DNA of 64,000 nt from Penium margaritaceum. Lineage: Eukaryota; Streptophyta; Zygnematophyceae; Desmidiales; Peniaceae. Made by a program: the position numbers and the translations under genes. Where the stretch lies: positions 10,841 to 74,840 of the forward strand of contig SZWC01008580.1 of the NCBI GenBank assembly GCA_023375785.1, read 5' to 3'. This document shows positions 1 to 10,786 of the stretch, one piece after another (position 1 is the first letter of the stretch; each line of letters opens with the position of its first letter). Under the pieces are notes generated by a model that did no database searches, was not told the DNA's origin, and worked only from the letters and a program-made list of their open reading frames with translations.

Positions 1-982
1 GACGGCAGGGGATGCAAGCGCCTCCATGCGATGGAGCTGGGACTCCTGTCGAGCTTCCTCAACACGGAGGAAGAGCTCGTACGCCCAGGGCATGAGGGTG
101 CCCTGGGCCGCCATGGTGGAGAGGACGTCCTGGGGGTAGTGCACGTAGACGTCCGCGTACGCGCTGGTGGCACCGCGCTTGATGGTGAGAAGCGCGGACA
201 GAGGGGGCGGAGCGGATGTGCTGAGACGTCGAAGGATGTCCTCTGCCCGTTGCCAGTAGGCAGTGACCGTCTCGGTCTCCCCCATGTGTAGGGAGCTGAA
301 CTCCCGGAGCAGGCGACTGATCTCAGCGTCGCTGGACAGGCGATGGGGCCTGGTGAGGACATGCCAGGCGACGGCAGCGTCTGGAGGGACGTCAGTCGTG
401 AAGTCGCCGAGGAAAGGCTCGAGGGCCATGCGGGACGCCGGAGGAGCGACTGGGACTAAGGCACGAACGGCGCGACCAGCGTCATACAGCTGGTCAACCT
501 GGGTGGAGTCATAAGGGAGGGTGTAGTACATCCAGAGACCCTCACCTTGGGCCCAGATCCGGAAGCTGAGTTCCCAGCTCCGAAACTGCTCGCCGGCCTG
601 AAGCGGCGGCGGCGGCGTCTCAAAGTCCTTCTGCCTGTGGCCGGCACCCAGAGTGGGGCCAAGGACGGAGGTCACAGTCTGTCGCTGGCGCTGGGTCTGC
701 TGTTGTGCCAGGTAATATGTGGCAGCTGACACAGCCGGGCTGGCGTGTCCTGGAGGGACAAATGACGGCAGCACACTGGTGGCAGGCTGGGAGGCTGGTG
801 GCTGAAGCGCGGCAAGTTGCTGTGTCAAGGCGGCGAGCTGGTGCTGAAGAGCCACGATGTGATCAGGGTCGTCGCCGACGACACCAGTGGGCAGCTGGGG
901 CTCCAGCGGCTGCTGCTGTTGCTGCTACTATAGCTGTTGCTACTACCGATGCTGCTACTGTTGTTGCGGTAGTGGCAGCCGC

Positions 983-1013
<31 letters not shown>

Positions 1014-1341
1014 CCTGCTGCAACGGTTGCTGCTGCTACTACTGTAGCCGTTGCTGCTGCTGCGGTGACTGGTGCGGCTGCTGTAGCTGCTGCCGTTGTT
1101 GTGGCTGCTACTGCTGCTACTACTGCTACTGCGACTGCTCCTGCTGCTGCCACTGTTGCTGCTACTGCTGCCGCTACTACTGCTGTTGCTGCTGCTGCCG
1201 CTGCTGCTGCTGCTGCCGCTGCTACTGCTGTTGCTGTTGCTGCTACTGGTGTAGCTCTTGCTGCTGCAGGCGCCGCAAGAAAGGGGAAGTAGGGGTCCCC
1301 CCCGCAGAGGAGGACCCCTCCGCCTCGTGAGAGTCAGCCAT
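1..1341 (-). pseudogene. gag-like polyprotein N-terminal part, partial
   Basis: The minus-strand ATG at 1341-1339 opens a peptide beginning MADSHEAEGSSSAGG. It is followed by a Gln/Ser/Ala-rich stretch encoded by CAG-type repeats (about 1260-900), and then a non-repetitive region from about 925 to 1 that reads as one open frame through the window edge. This last part has an LxxLTQQLAALQ-type helix, a Pro-rich linker and a capsid-like section ending with a helix rich in Glu and Arg. The family is inferred from the position after an LTR and PBS and from the gag-like helix with TVTAYWQRAE. No protease, integrase or RT is in view. It is a retroelement fossil and is treated as broken. Confidence 0.55.
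890..1260. repeat. Interrupted CTG/CAG trinucleotide tract within gag-like region
   Basis: The stretch is built almost only of CTG, TTG, CTA, CCG and related triplets on the plus strand. All six frames are open for long distances and give homopolymer-like Cys/Leu/Ala or Ser/Ala/Gln peptides. On the strand of the flanking element it encodes a Gln/Ser/Ala-rich segment of the gag-like protein. It is imperfect, so it is probably an old expanded microsatellite. Confidence 0.8.
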
Positions 1342-2487
1342 GGTGTGTCCAAAGCCCTTTTTTTGTTTTTTGTTTTTGTTTTTGTTTGTGTCCTTTGTTG
1401 TTGGGTGTGTGCTGCTGATGTCAAGAGTGACGTCTGCCAAGGATGGCAGATGTCAGCAGAGTCCCCGGGTGTCCTCCTGGTTTTCGCCTTTTGTTTTTGG
1501 TGTATGTGGTTGATGACGTCAGCAGTGACATCAGCGGACAGCCGCTGACGTCAGTAGTGGTTGTTGCAACCGCTGTTGTTGATGCTACTGCTGCTGCCAC
1601 TGCTGTTGCTGGTGCTGTTGCTGCCGCTACTGCAGCAGCTGCTGCTGCTGCTGCTACTGCTACTACTGTGTTGCTGCTGCTGCTGCTGCAGTTGCTGCTG
1701 CTGCTGCTGCTGTGGCTACTGCAACTGCTGCTGCTGCCGTAGCTGGTGGTGCTACTGCTGCTACTGCAGCGGCTGCTGCTGCTACTGCTCCTTAACAGAG
1801 GGACAGATTGGGGGGGGGATCCCCGTTTTTTTTGTTTTGCTTGCTCGCTGCAAGCTCCTCGTAGCGAGCAGCTCACTACGAGCAGCTGGCTACTCGTAGC
1901 GAGCAGCTGGCTGCTCGCAGCTGCAGCATCTGCTGCTGCGGGCTACTGCAGCTGCAGCTGCTGCGAGCTGTTGTAGCCGGCTGCCGCCTGTTGCTGCTGC
2001 TGCTTGCTGCTGCGAGCAGCTGCTGCTGCAGGCTACTGCTCGCTGCAGCTGCTTGTGCTGCCGGCTGCTGCTACTGCGGGCTGCTGCTGCTGCGAGCTTC
2101 TGGTGCTGCCAGCCGTTGCTATCTGCTCCTGCTGCTGGCCGCTGCTGCCACTGCTCGCTGCCGCTGCAAGCTGCTGCTGCTGCTGCAAGCTGCTGCTATC
2201 AGTCACACCTGAGGACATCGCTGTCTTTTGCCGTCGTCAGCAGGGGCCTAACTGGTCGGCCGCTCACTTCCTTGCGTCCAGCGTGGGGGTCAGTGCTGCC
2301 GGAAAAAATCCGGCAGTATTTCCCCTAGCCCAGTGGCCGTGGGAAAATTTTTGACGCCGCCACCAGGCGGGTCAATGCTGCCGGAAAAAATCCGGCAGCA
2401 TTTCCCCTGCACTGGCGCGTATGGAAGTCCGCCGGCGTTGTCTGGCACCTGTACGTCAGTCTGTTGCTGCTGCTGGTGCTACGCTCT
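1342..2487 (-). repeat. CTG/CAG-rich leader between PBS and gag
   Basis: This is the untranslated leader of the minus-strand element. It holds two more triplet tracts (about 1560-1795 and 1920-2205). Around 1860-1960 there is a cluster of short self-complementary motifs of the GAGCAGCTGCTC type. Two identical stem-loops lie at 2296-2316 and 2378-2398 (arms CTGCCGG/CCGGCAG, A-rich 7-nt loop). A T-rich run of TTTTTG type at 1358-1390 sits just upstream of the gag start. I see no credible gene here; the long open frames follow from the triplet composition. Confidence 0.7.
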
Positions 2488-2500
2488 GGCTCTGATACCA
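2488..2500 (-). promoter_or_regulatory. Primer-binding site, tRNA-iMet 3' end
   Basis: The minus strand reads TGGTATCAGAGCC, complementary to the 3' terminus of plant initiator tRNA-Met, and it directly follows the LTR end. This fixes the orientation of the element as minus. Confidence 0.85.
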
Positions 2501-3185
2501 AGAAAGAAACTAGGCAGCAGGTTGGGGCAGCTGCGTTGTTGATGCAGCGTGCAGGCTTCCACGCTCGTTGCTTAAGTCAGCTGCCCCCTCAGTCTGCTGC
2601 TCTAGAGTCTAAGTCTGGAAGCTCTGGGTTTGTTACTCAGAAGTGCGCGCGCCAGTGTTAGCGCCAGAAAGCAGCTGGAANTTCAGGCTGGCAGGTTTTC
2701 TCGGTGAGGCCTGCCAGACGGCCGACAGCCCAAAACCCGGGCGTCGTCCGTTTTGCCTGAAAACTGGACCATACCATAATACCAACGCTGCGAACGCAGC
2801 CATGCGGTCAGAATCCGCTAGAAAAATAGTAGCAAGGAGTTATGGCAGCCTGAACCCAGGCAGTGCCCACGATGGTTTATGCTGCCGAACAGGGCCATGC
2901 AACATGCAACAGGGACCCTAGGCAGCGCATGACGACGCAGGCACGACAGTACGCGCTGGACGCATGCAGACAGCAACTGCGGTGACAGTGACTGCCGGCA
3001 GCGCGACCGCTGAGGAGGCCTGCCGATGGAGCTGAACACGTCGCCGGAGAGAGGAGGCTCCAGCGAACTGCGAGACGACCTCAGCGTGCGTCGGCTCCAC
3101 CGGACGACACTCCATCAGCGTCGAGTCTCGCCGTGAGTCATCTGCACGCCGATGTACACAAGCCGGGAGGACACAACAGAGCACA
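2501..3185 (-). repeat. 5' LTR of the minus-strand retrotransposon
   Basis: On the minus strand it begins TGTGCTCTGTTG at 3185 and ends next to the PBS at about 2501. It aligns along its length with the inverted copy at 3587-4397. It is shorter mainly because a single N at 2681 replaces about 110 bases that the other copy has, which points to an unresolved assembly gap. Confidence 0.75.
2681..2681. other. Single-N join inside an LTR
   Basis: Compared with the inverted copy at 3587-4397, about 110 bases are absent at this N, so it marks an unresolved gap rather than one unknown base. Confidence 0.7.
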
Positions 3186-3189
3186 ATGA

Positions 3190-3586
3190 GCGCAAAAACC
3201 AACAGTTTGATCTAAAGGCCATCGAATGGCACGAAAAGACTAGCGAAGCCTTATCAGCGGCCAGGGACGCCCGTCTCATATCGCTAACTGCAAGCGTTCT
3301 ACCCTTGGAGCAAAACACAATGGCAACCAACCGACTTCAGCAAGTTCTTGCGTACAATGCTCGCACGATGTGGACGGCCGAATGAGAAGTCCGACGCTCG
3401 GTGCAAGCTTTAGCGTCTCCATCAGCTGTCCAGCGTGGCAGAATACATGCAAAGTTTTCACGAGATCATCACTCCTGCCGACATCACCCTCGATGAGCTC
3501 TTTTTTCACTACACCAACGGCCTCAAACGAGACATCCGGCGATCGATCACCATTTTTTTGTCGGTTTTTGTCTCACGTCTCTCACT
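3190..3586 (+). pseudogene. gypsy gag fragment
   Basis: The sequence encodes a capsid-like helical region, including AEYMQSFHEIITPADITLD followed by a HYTNGLKRDIRR motif. Plant and algal gypsy gag proteins typically have an F..YTNGLK..IR motif at this place. It lies between two oppositely oriented LTRs and belongs by orientation and content with the gypsy pol to its right. Fossil, broken. Confidence 0.7.
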
Positions 3587-4397
3587 TGTACTCTGTTGTG
3601 TCCTCCCGGCTTCTGTACATCGGCGTGTAGATGACTGACGGTGAGACACGACGCTGATGGAGTGTCATCTGGTGGAGCCGACGTACGCCAAGGCCTACAC
3701 GCAGTTCGCTGGAGCCTCCTCCCTCCTTCATGCTCAGCTCCATCGGTAGACCTCCTCGGCGGTCGTGCCGCCGGCAGTCACTGTCGTTGCATATGCTACT
3801 ACACGCATCCAACGTTGTGTTTGACTGCATAGTTGCATTCGCACCGCCATGTCATGCCCTCGGTCGAAGTTTAATGATTTTCTGGCACTGTCGCTATTGG
3901 GAGTTAGCATAGACGCTGCCTGGGTTCAGGCAGCAATAACTCCTCACTACTATTTTTCTAGCTGATTTTGACCACAACACTGCGTTTACAGCGTGCGTAC
4001 CATGGTATGGTCCAGTTTTCAAGCAAAACGGACGACGCCCCGGTTTGGGCCGTCGGCCGCCTGGAAGGGCTCATGGAGAGAACCTGCCTGCCCGAAAATA
4101 GATTGATTTTCTGATTGGTTGGTGAATTGAGTAGCAAGAGCTACAGAGCTAGGGGAGGCTAGTTCTTGGAGGGGTCTCCCATTGTGTCTCATTCTTCACT
4201 CCTAATTAGTTACTTCTAGTTTTCAGCTGTTTTCTGGCGCTAACACTGGCGCGCGCGTTTCTGAGTAATAAACCCAGAGCATCCAGGCTTAGACTCTAGA
4301 GCGACAGACTGAGGGGGCAGCAGACTAAGCAACGAGCGTGGAAGTCCGCACGTTGCATCAACAATGATGTTGCCCCAACCTACTGCCTAGTATTTCT
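3587..4397 (+). repeat. LTR of the same family, opposite orientation (solo-LTR-like)
   Basis: It starts TGTACTCTGTTG and is the reverse complement of 3185-2501 with scattered differences, including matching landmarks such as the TCTAGAG and GCGCGC regions. No primer-binding site follows it, so it is a solo LTR or the end of a lost copy. It lies inside the gag region of the plus-strand gypsy element. The right end is uncertain by about 10 bases, and I could not confirm a target-site duplication. Confidence 0.7.
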
Positions 4398-4589
4398 AGC
4401 TATTTTTTACATCCAAAATTACTTGTCATGGATGATCGCAGCAGCAAAAAGGATCGAGAGCGCTGACTACAATGCTTGGATCAAGGGATTGTACGGTTGG
4501 CAACCTCCCAACCACAATTGCCATGTGAATGAAGAAAGTGAGTCGAGAGAGTCCTCGACTTTGATGGAAATGGACGCCGCTGACTAGAG

Positions 4590-5067
4590 AGATACACGCA
4601 CCTGCTATAATTGCAGAAAAGTCTGGCATATCGCATCCAACTGCCAAAGCAAGGAGTAGACCAAAAAGGTGTGAAATTCGCAAAAAAAAAGAGTAAAGAA
4701 ACTGAAAAGGACAAGAGTGAAAGGCGTGACTCTTGTATGTGAGGAGCGATCTGCGCTAAGCAATCGTCCATTTGAATCGGTTAGGACACCGTAGAAGGTT
4801 TCTGAGATTGCGAAGTACGACAAAGGATACGCAGACAACCAACTGGCCATATTCCTAAATGTGCAACCCCGAGGTTGCTACGGTTACAGAACGGTACAGA
4901 CACTATTGGATGGAGGAGCTTCGCACAGTTTTGTAGGAAACGACATGGTTCCCAAACTGGTTTTGCACACCAAACCATGTTCAAAGGAAAAACCATCGAC
5001 AGAAGATTACAAATGCGGAGACTCCAATAACCACTACGACTACAAGTGGAGCACTTGCGGGATGTAA
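4590..5067 (+). pseudogene. gypsy zinc knuckle and protease region
   Basis: A CCHC-like knuckle (CYNCRKVWHIASNC) lies near 4600-4645. About 230 bases further on is a retropepsin-like stretch with LLDGGASHSFVG at about 4900-4940, where DGGA replaces the usual D-[ST]-G-A in the family pattern. The order gag, knuckle, protease fits Ty3/gypsy. Fossil, broken. Confidence 0.65.
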
Positions 5068-5599
5068 CGGTCTGGAGGTCATATAAAATGAGTGACCACA
5101 ACATCATTCTCCAATGAGATTTCCTGTACCAACATAGTGCGAAGGTTGAGTGGAACAGTGACGAAGTCTACATGGAAATCAGCTGCGCCAAGCGACAATT
5201 TCTGCGTGCGAGACGGAAGACGACATGGGAAGCAACAGAGGTAGAAGGAGTAGAAGAATCCTTTCTAGCCAAAAGTGACAGCGTGTGCAGCCTATACCGC
5301 GCGACATGGACAAGCATTGTGTTGGACGAGGAGCTCACGCGTGGCTCGTACATCTTCAACCAATGGAGGAAACGGAAGTGGCAGCAGCTGACTCATTGGC
5401 CTCATCAACCTCATCAGCCTCATCGGCCTCATTGTTGTCAACAAAGTTCACGATGGTACCCGAAGAGTTTGCACCTCTCATTCAATTTTTTTGCATACTT
5501 CTTCCTCGACAAACTTCCAAAAACCTTACCACCTCAAAGCGACATCCACCATTGCATCGAGTTGAAGCTGAGCAACCCACCCACGATTTGAGGTGCCTA

Positions 5600-6672
5600 T
5601 TAAATGAGTGATCATGAGCTGACCGAGTTGAAAAAGCAGCTCAACAAGATGCTCGGTCAAGGATTCATCCTCCCATCTACGTCACCATACACCACACCAT
5701 TCTTGTTTGTGAAAATGAAAACTGGTTTGCCAAGTGGATGTGAGTTAAACACCGAGCGTTGAAGGATGCTAGCATCAAGAACCACTACCCTCTTCCCCAA
5801 GCTGACAAACTTTCTTACCAACTCCGAGGAGCTCCAATTTTCACCGAAACTGATCAATGCATCTGTTGTCACCAGATTCGCGTGGCAGACGGAATTTTTT
5901 CATGAATCCCTCAAATTGTGACGTTGGTCGCCATTTGATCAAGTTTTTGGGTCATCAATGGCGAGCAAATCACCATGGATCCAAAGTGGTAGCAGTCGCT
6001 GATTGGTCGACACCAACTAATGTCTAAGATACTCAAGTTTTTCTTGGCTTCTATAATTACTTCTAGTGCTTCGTATGGGATTACTCCTGATTGTCAGGGC
6101 CTCTCTATGATCTCACTCAAAAACAAAACAAGTGGCGACGGGGAAACAACAAACAAGAAGCGTTCACATCTTTGCGCTACGCTCTGACCTTAACGCCAAC
6201 CCTACTATTTACCGATCCAATGGTGGACTACGTCATGGCTACAGACACCTCCGATTGAGCCATCGGCGTGGTCCTCCTACAAGATCATGGTAACGGAGAG
6301 CAACCGGTTGCGTGTATGTCACAGAAGTTACGAGCACCGCAGCTCAACTACGTCATATACTAGAAGGAGATGATGGTGGTCGTGTATGCATTTAAGACAC
6401 AGTGGTGCCATCTTGAATGCCGCCGATGCGTCATACACACTGACCACTATGCGCTGAAACATTTCAAGACACGGCCGAACCTTTGCTGCCGTCAAACTCG
6501 ATGGATAGAGCTCTTCGAATCCGGGTTTGAGTATGATATCGAGTACCGGCCAGCCAAAACCAACCCAATAGACGCGCTTAGTCGCATACCACATCTGACG
6601 GCTACGGCAGCGACACGACAGCCATTACGAGATCCGTACCTCAAGCAGTTGTTCACAGGAGGCTACAACTAG
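5600..6672 (+). pseudogene. gypsy reverse transcriptase and RNase H remnants
   Basis: The RT start is recognised by ELKKQLNKMLGQGFILPSTS at about 5620-5680, the usual entry to the fingers domain. RNase H is recognised by a TDPMVDYVMATDTS block (about 6210-6260), then an IHTDHYALKHF block and an EYRPAKTNPIDALSR ending (about 6440-6590). The order and spacing fit Ty3/gypsy. Fossil with several breaks. Confidence 0.75.
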
Positions 6673-6769
6673 CATATCGGATATGACAAGGCAAAGTTTT
6701 TGAATGACGCACACTATTGGAAGCAACGAATCACTCGCCAGGTGGTTGTCCCCCCAACGGTGAACTCCA

Positions 6770-7074
6770 TCGTATGCTACTTGAAGAATGCCACCATGCC
6801 GGTGTAGGTGGACATTTTGGAGAAGACAGGACGTTGAAGTAGCTGGCAAAGCACTATTGGTGGGACAAGATGCAAACGGACGTGGCCAGCTTTTGCAAAT
6901 CCCGTGACACGTGTCAGTGACCAAAACCCCGTTGTTTGTAGCCACTCGGTCTTCTACCGCCATATCCCATTCCGACGGAATCATGGATTGACATCCCCAT
7001 GGACCTCGTCATGGGATTACCAGTCACACCCGAGGGATATGACAATCATTGTGGTTGTCGACAGGTTTTATAGA
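6770..7074 (+). pseudogene. gypsy integrase, zinc-binding and core start
   Basis: An H2C2-type zinc-binding segment (ECHHAGVGGHFG, then CKSRDTC) lies at about 6780-6915. It is followed by the first integrase core strand, with VVVDRF near 7050-7068. The core stops at the left edge of the inserted Mutator-like element and resumes at 14731. Confidence 0.75.
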
Positions 7075-7084
7075 GGATTCAAGT

Positions 7085-7620
7085 CACATACACCCAGTTT
7101 TCGGAACTATATAGCTGATATGCCAAAGTTGCGTACGATACAATACATGTATCAACACCGAGCAAGAAATAACGCAGGTATCCACACCAAGTGAGAAGCA
7201 ACGAGCCCCCCACACAGTGAAGTATAATTCCCATCCGTGAATTGAGAGAAAAAAAGGCCCGGTAGCCCATGCACTATTCGTTGACCCTTGAATAGTGATG
7301 GATCGGAACCCATAGGCCCAACCGCCGCTACATCGCCAAACCACCGGCAGAGGTTCGAAAGTCGCAGCTTGTACTCCCACTGCTATGCACAAACCAGGTT
7401 GTCTCGGGCCAATGTTTGATTTCAAATAATGCAAGTTTGTTTTCCACTTGCACGAATGTTATGCAAGCATGAAGGCAATGTTCACGTTTCCTTGGATATG
7501 TTTCAAACAAATGGGTTTGCGCAGTTAGTGACAGCCGAGAAGGTCCTAGTCAGCATCGGTGACAAGGCAATGGGTTCGGTCACGATATACCCAGTTTTCG
7601 GAACTATATAGCTAATACAC
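7085..7620. repeat. Pair of direct repeats at the MULE left end
   Basis: A motif of about 30 bases containing CCCAGTTTTCGGAACTATAT occurs at about 7090-7117 and again at about 7590-7617, roughly 500 bases apart in the same orientation. The DNA between them has no recognisable gene. It could be the subterminal repeats of the MULE or a small nested insertion. Confidence 0.7.
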
Positions 7621-7765
7621 CAATGTCGCAAAAAAAGTAACGCATATGACAACGCCGTAAAAAAATTAACGCATATGCCAATGTCGCACAGAAAATAACG
7701 CATATGACAATGGCGTACATAAAAAAACGCATATGCCAACGTTACACAGAAAATACCTGAGGAAC
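7605..7765. repeat. About 35-bp tandem repeat
   Basis: Four to five units share the core ACGCATATGNCAANG followed by a CGCA/CGTA and A-rich spacer (about 34-36 bases each). The core ACGCATATG keeps its orientation and spacing. There is no coding sense. Confidence 0.75.
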
Positions 7766-7917
7766 CCATAAACGCTAAAAAAAATGTCATGATCCTGCCA
7801 CATACCATGTAGCATTGATGCATGACATGATTTTTTTCGTTCACTATGTCTCAGACGAATGCACCATTGCACTTTTCTCCATGTCAGGTCCAAAACACAT
7901 GCTCTGATCGAGCATGA

Positions 7918-8291
7918 AAAAAGGGGTGGGCGGCTGGTTGATTTTGTTGCGGAAGCTGGGCGGATGGTTGCTTTTGTAATGCAAGGTGGGCGGATGGTTG
8001 CTTTTCTTCCGAACCACGGGCGGATCGTTACTTTTCTTCCGAACGACGGGCGGATGAGAGTCACACTTTGCGTTTTATGGGTATATGAGCTATTTCACCC
8101 CAACNAAAAAGGGGTGGGCGGCTGGTTGATTTTGTTGCGGAGGCTGGGCGGATGGTTGCTTTTGTAATGCAAGGTGGGCGGATGGTTGCTTTTCTTCCGA
8201 ACCACGGGCGGATCGTTACTTTTCTTCCGAACGACGGGCGGATGAGAGTCACACTTTGCGTTTTATGGGTATATGAGCTATTTCACCCCAA
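7918..8291. repeat. 30-bp minisatellite, duplicated around a single N
   Basis: Units of 30 bases start with GGGCGGATGGTTGCTTTT, about five per array. The block 7918-8103 is repeated almost exactly at 8106-8291 with one N between (8105), which looks like an unmerged contig overlap. A related array of the same orientation ends the MULE at about 14600-14725, with the same tail (GGATGAGAGTCACACTTTGC). Confidence 0.85.
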
Positions 8292-10441
8292 GGCAATATG
8301 CCAACCGCCACCTCGCTGCAACAACGTACAGAATTCATGTGACGTAGTCAAACAGGTGCGGAAGCCGGACTGTAGCATGAACCGAGCTTAGAATAGTAGT
8401 TCATAAGCAAAGTGCAGAGCAATCTGAACTTGACATTCATTCGGTTCAAAATGGATGAACCCTGGTAGGGGTTACCAGGGTTCATCCATCTCGCGGTCAT
8501 GTCCATCTCGCACCATTTGTCGCTGAAGGGTCGTCCATTGCCGCCGATGGAGAAATGGGCGGTTGTTGTGGACGATACCAGCCATGGGTCTATCTGGACC
8601 CACTATGGTGTGCCAGGTTGTAAACCGTCAAACATTTGACGTGACAGACAACGTACTAGGTGCGTTTCAATGATGAACCATTGTACTAACAACAGTTAAC
8701 AAGGGTTGACTTCCTCATTCTCTACGTTTCCTTGAATGTCAATGTTTTCACGGGCAAACATGTCTTGTTCGGATCCGTTTTAGCTCTGAGGTCGTCCCAT
8801 GCCGCTGCTCAAGTTGTGGGGAGGAGATCCGGATGCTCCTTTAGTGAGTACATGGGGATAAATTCTTCCTCTCCGTCCTCGTATGGATCAGTTTGATGCA
8901 TGGGTCGCACGGAAGAAGATCAAGAGCCCGTGGGACTCTAAGAACTCGGGACCTCCTCCAAGTGACCCATTTGACATGTGCCACATCATGTGTGTGAAGC
9001 TGCCCCATTGTCGTCCCATTTTGTGCCCACCACACTGGCAGCCCTGTGTCCATCCGGATCCTCTCTGGTGTGCCAGACTCTGATCCACTTAGGCCAGTGA
9101 AGGACAGGGCGTATTGCATATATTGAAATGTCATTTTATGTGTGAAATTCCCGGTATTCATGTACAATTCCGGTCTCATTGAAGACCGTCATATCAGATA
9201 CATCAGTATATTATGACCAATCATTCACAACATTTATGCGAAGAATGAATGAGTGCCTTAGAACATTGGACAACGTGGAAACATGGTAACTATCAGCTTT
9301 GCACAAGACTCTTATGACCATTGGACATGAGAGGCATCTAGGATCTGTAGTTACCAAACTGACCTCATTGGGCAGGGCTGATATAAGTCAACTACATGTA
9401 ATACTTCCTCTACCCGGTAAGTGATGTATTCTTCCATAACTTTCAACACTCATGGGCCATGTGTCTAGTGACATGGCAAGCACGCCAAGCATGAATGGGA
9501 GTGTACCACCAATGAATAATGTTCATAACGACAGGTTAGGAAAATTTTACAAGACAAGTTTCTACAACCTAAACATTACTGAAATGGATCAGGCTTCTCA
9601 TTCACTACCCACTGCTACACTCGGGGGGGAGGGGGGGGAGGGGAGCGTGTGGATCCACCCAATGATGTCACACATGGAGCACAACTGGCCAGGGCTGCCA
9701 GATGCTATTGGAGCATAGGGATCAATGAAAATCCCATCATCGAATTCTGCAACAGCATCATAGAAAACTTCTTCACGAATGTAGTCCACTGGAGTTGCCA
9801 TGTCACATGGTTCAAGACACATGCTGTAATACAGCCTCACCTGGAAATGCCTCCATTCCGAGTGCACTCTTGACAGCAAGTAACATATGCCAACTCAACA
9901 TAGAAATGAAGTGAGTATAGGAAGTGTTGTGGCAAAATGCGTGCACTCCATTGAGTTATCCTGTAAATGTAGCAGAGGAGTATAAATGCTTGTGTTCCAA
10001 CCTTCAATGCTTTGCATACAAGCACATGCCTCTCATGTGTAGTCAGTTTAATGTCGGGATTGTATGTTCTGTACTAAGAATGTTCACTTACACACAATGC
10101 TACTATTTCGTTCAAAGAGTTGGAAGGAAGTAGAGTTGCAAAAGAATACTTTAGAAAATGACACACGAAAGAATTCAGAATTGACAATGGTCATGGATTC
10201 ACACCCCTCTCCAACACAAACTTCTCTAAATTGGGGTACACAACCTAAGACTCTCCAATGCCCATGCTGACACAACCGTAGGCCCATAACTTGGATGTGT
10301 TGTGAAAGCAGGTTTGCGGCCAATGACCTCTCCCCTGTAATCCTACACAGTGACATGTACTTGTTGTTAGAAGGATGTTCATTGCATTAAAAGGAACAAT
10401 TACAGATGTAGCTTTGAACATGCTAAATGAATCACCTCACC
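8292..10441. other. Unassigned interior of the MULE
   Basis: No convincing gene is seen. There is a 13-base palindrome-type pair (GGATGAACCCTGG / CCAGGGTTCATCC) around 8452-8486 and a run of G with interruptions near 9623-9645. Short open frames at 8841-9179 (both strands) lack recognisable motifs. This could be captured host sequence, as MULEs often carry, but nothing shows it. Confidence 0.5.
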
Positions 10442-10786
10442 TTATATCCCAAGTGCATCCATGCCTCTGAATTCATGGTTATCCTCTTCTAAGTCTTCTT
10501 CATCATCAGTGTCCTCTTGTCCTGCATCATCCTCTGTGTCCTCCTCCAGTCCAACATACTCCATGAGTCTGGCTTCATCTGCTTCGTGCTCTTCTTGTGC
10601 CAGCAATCCATTATTTGGCTCTGCTGTGTATCCCAGCGAGTCCTCACCGCCATTGTCAGACACATCATCGTCGAAGTCATGTGATGCTAACTCACCAGCC
10701 TCTTCGTATGTGGAGGACCCACTGGGCTCAACTTTAGGGTCGTAGTCTTCTAGATGGGAGCCGTCGCTTGTTGCCCCTTCTGCTGC
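10442..10786 (-). other. Acidic C-terminal extension of the MULE transposase
   Basis: About 114 codons follow the TAG at 10787 in the same frame and are very rich in Asp and Glu (for example EEDTEDDAGQEDTDDEED). The same-frame continuation suggests that this was the natural tail of the transposase before the TAG arose. If so, 10442 is the real stop. Confidence 0.6.

Larger units (their letters stand above)
1..3185 (-). mobile_element. LTR retrotransposon, 5' portion (runs off left edge)
   Basis: Read on the minus strand the order is LTR (3185 to 2501), primer-binding site (2500 to 2488), a long CAG-rich leader, then a gag-like frame starting at about 1341 and running off the window. The PBS matches the 3' end of plant initiator tRNA-Met. 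Only the first part is present, so the superfamily cannot be fixed from pol order. The gag-like protein resembles plant retrotransposon gag (a motif with GETETVTAYWQRAEDIL). A single N lies inside the LTR. The element looks broken in its 5' coding part, with a few breaks. A related LTR in opposite orientation lies at 3587-4397. Confidence 0.75.

Noticed and set aside
887-1330. Cys-rich 147-codon open frame on the plus strand
   Set aside because: It is only the CTG/TGC phase of the triplet tract. All other frames are open too, and the flanking gag-like frame is on the minus strand.
1443-1899. Leu- or Cys-rich open frames resembling membrane or metallothionein-like proteins
   Set aside because: Product of CTG repeats in the retroelement leader; no motif and no conserved start.
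7605-8291. Possible CRISPR-like array
   Set aside because: Units are contiguous tandem repeats without unique spacers, in a eukaryotic setting.
8841-9179. Overlapping open frames on both strands inside the MULE, possible captured host gene
   Set aside because: No motif recognised, the two strands mirror each other, and nothing shows splicing or homology.
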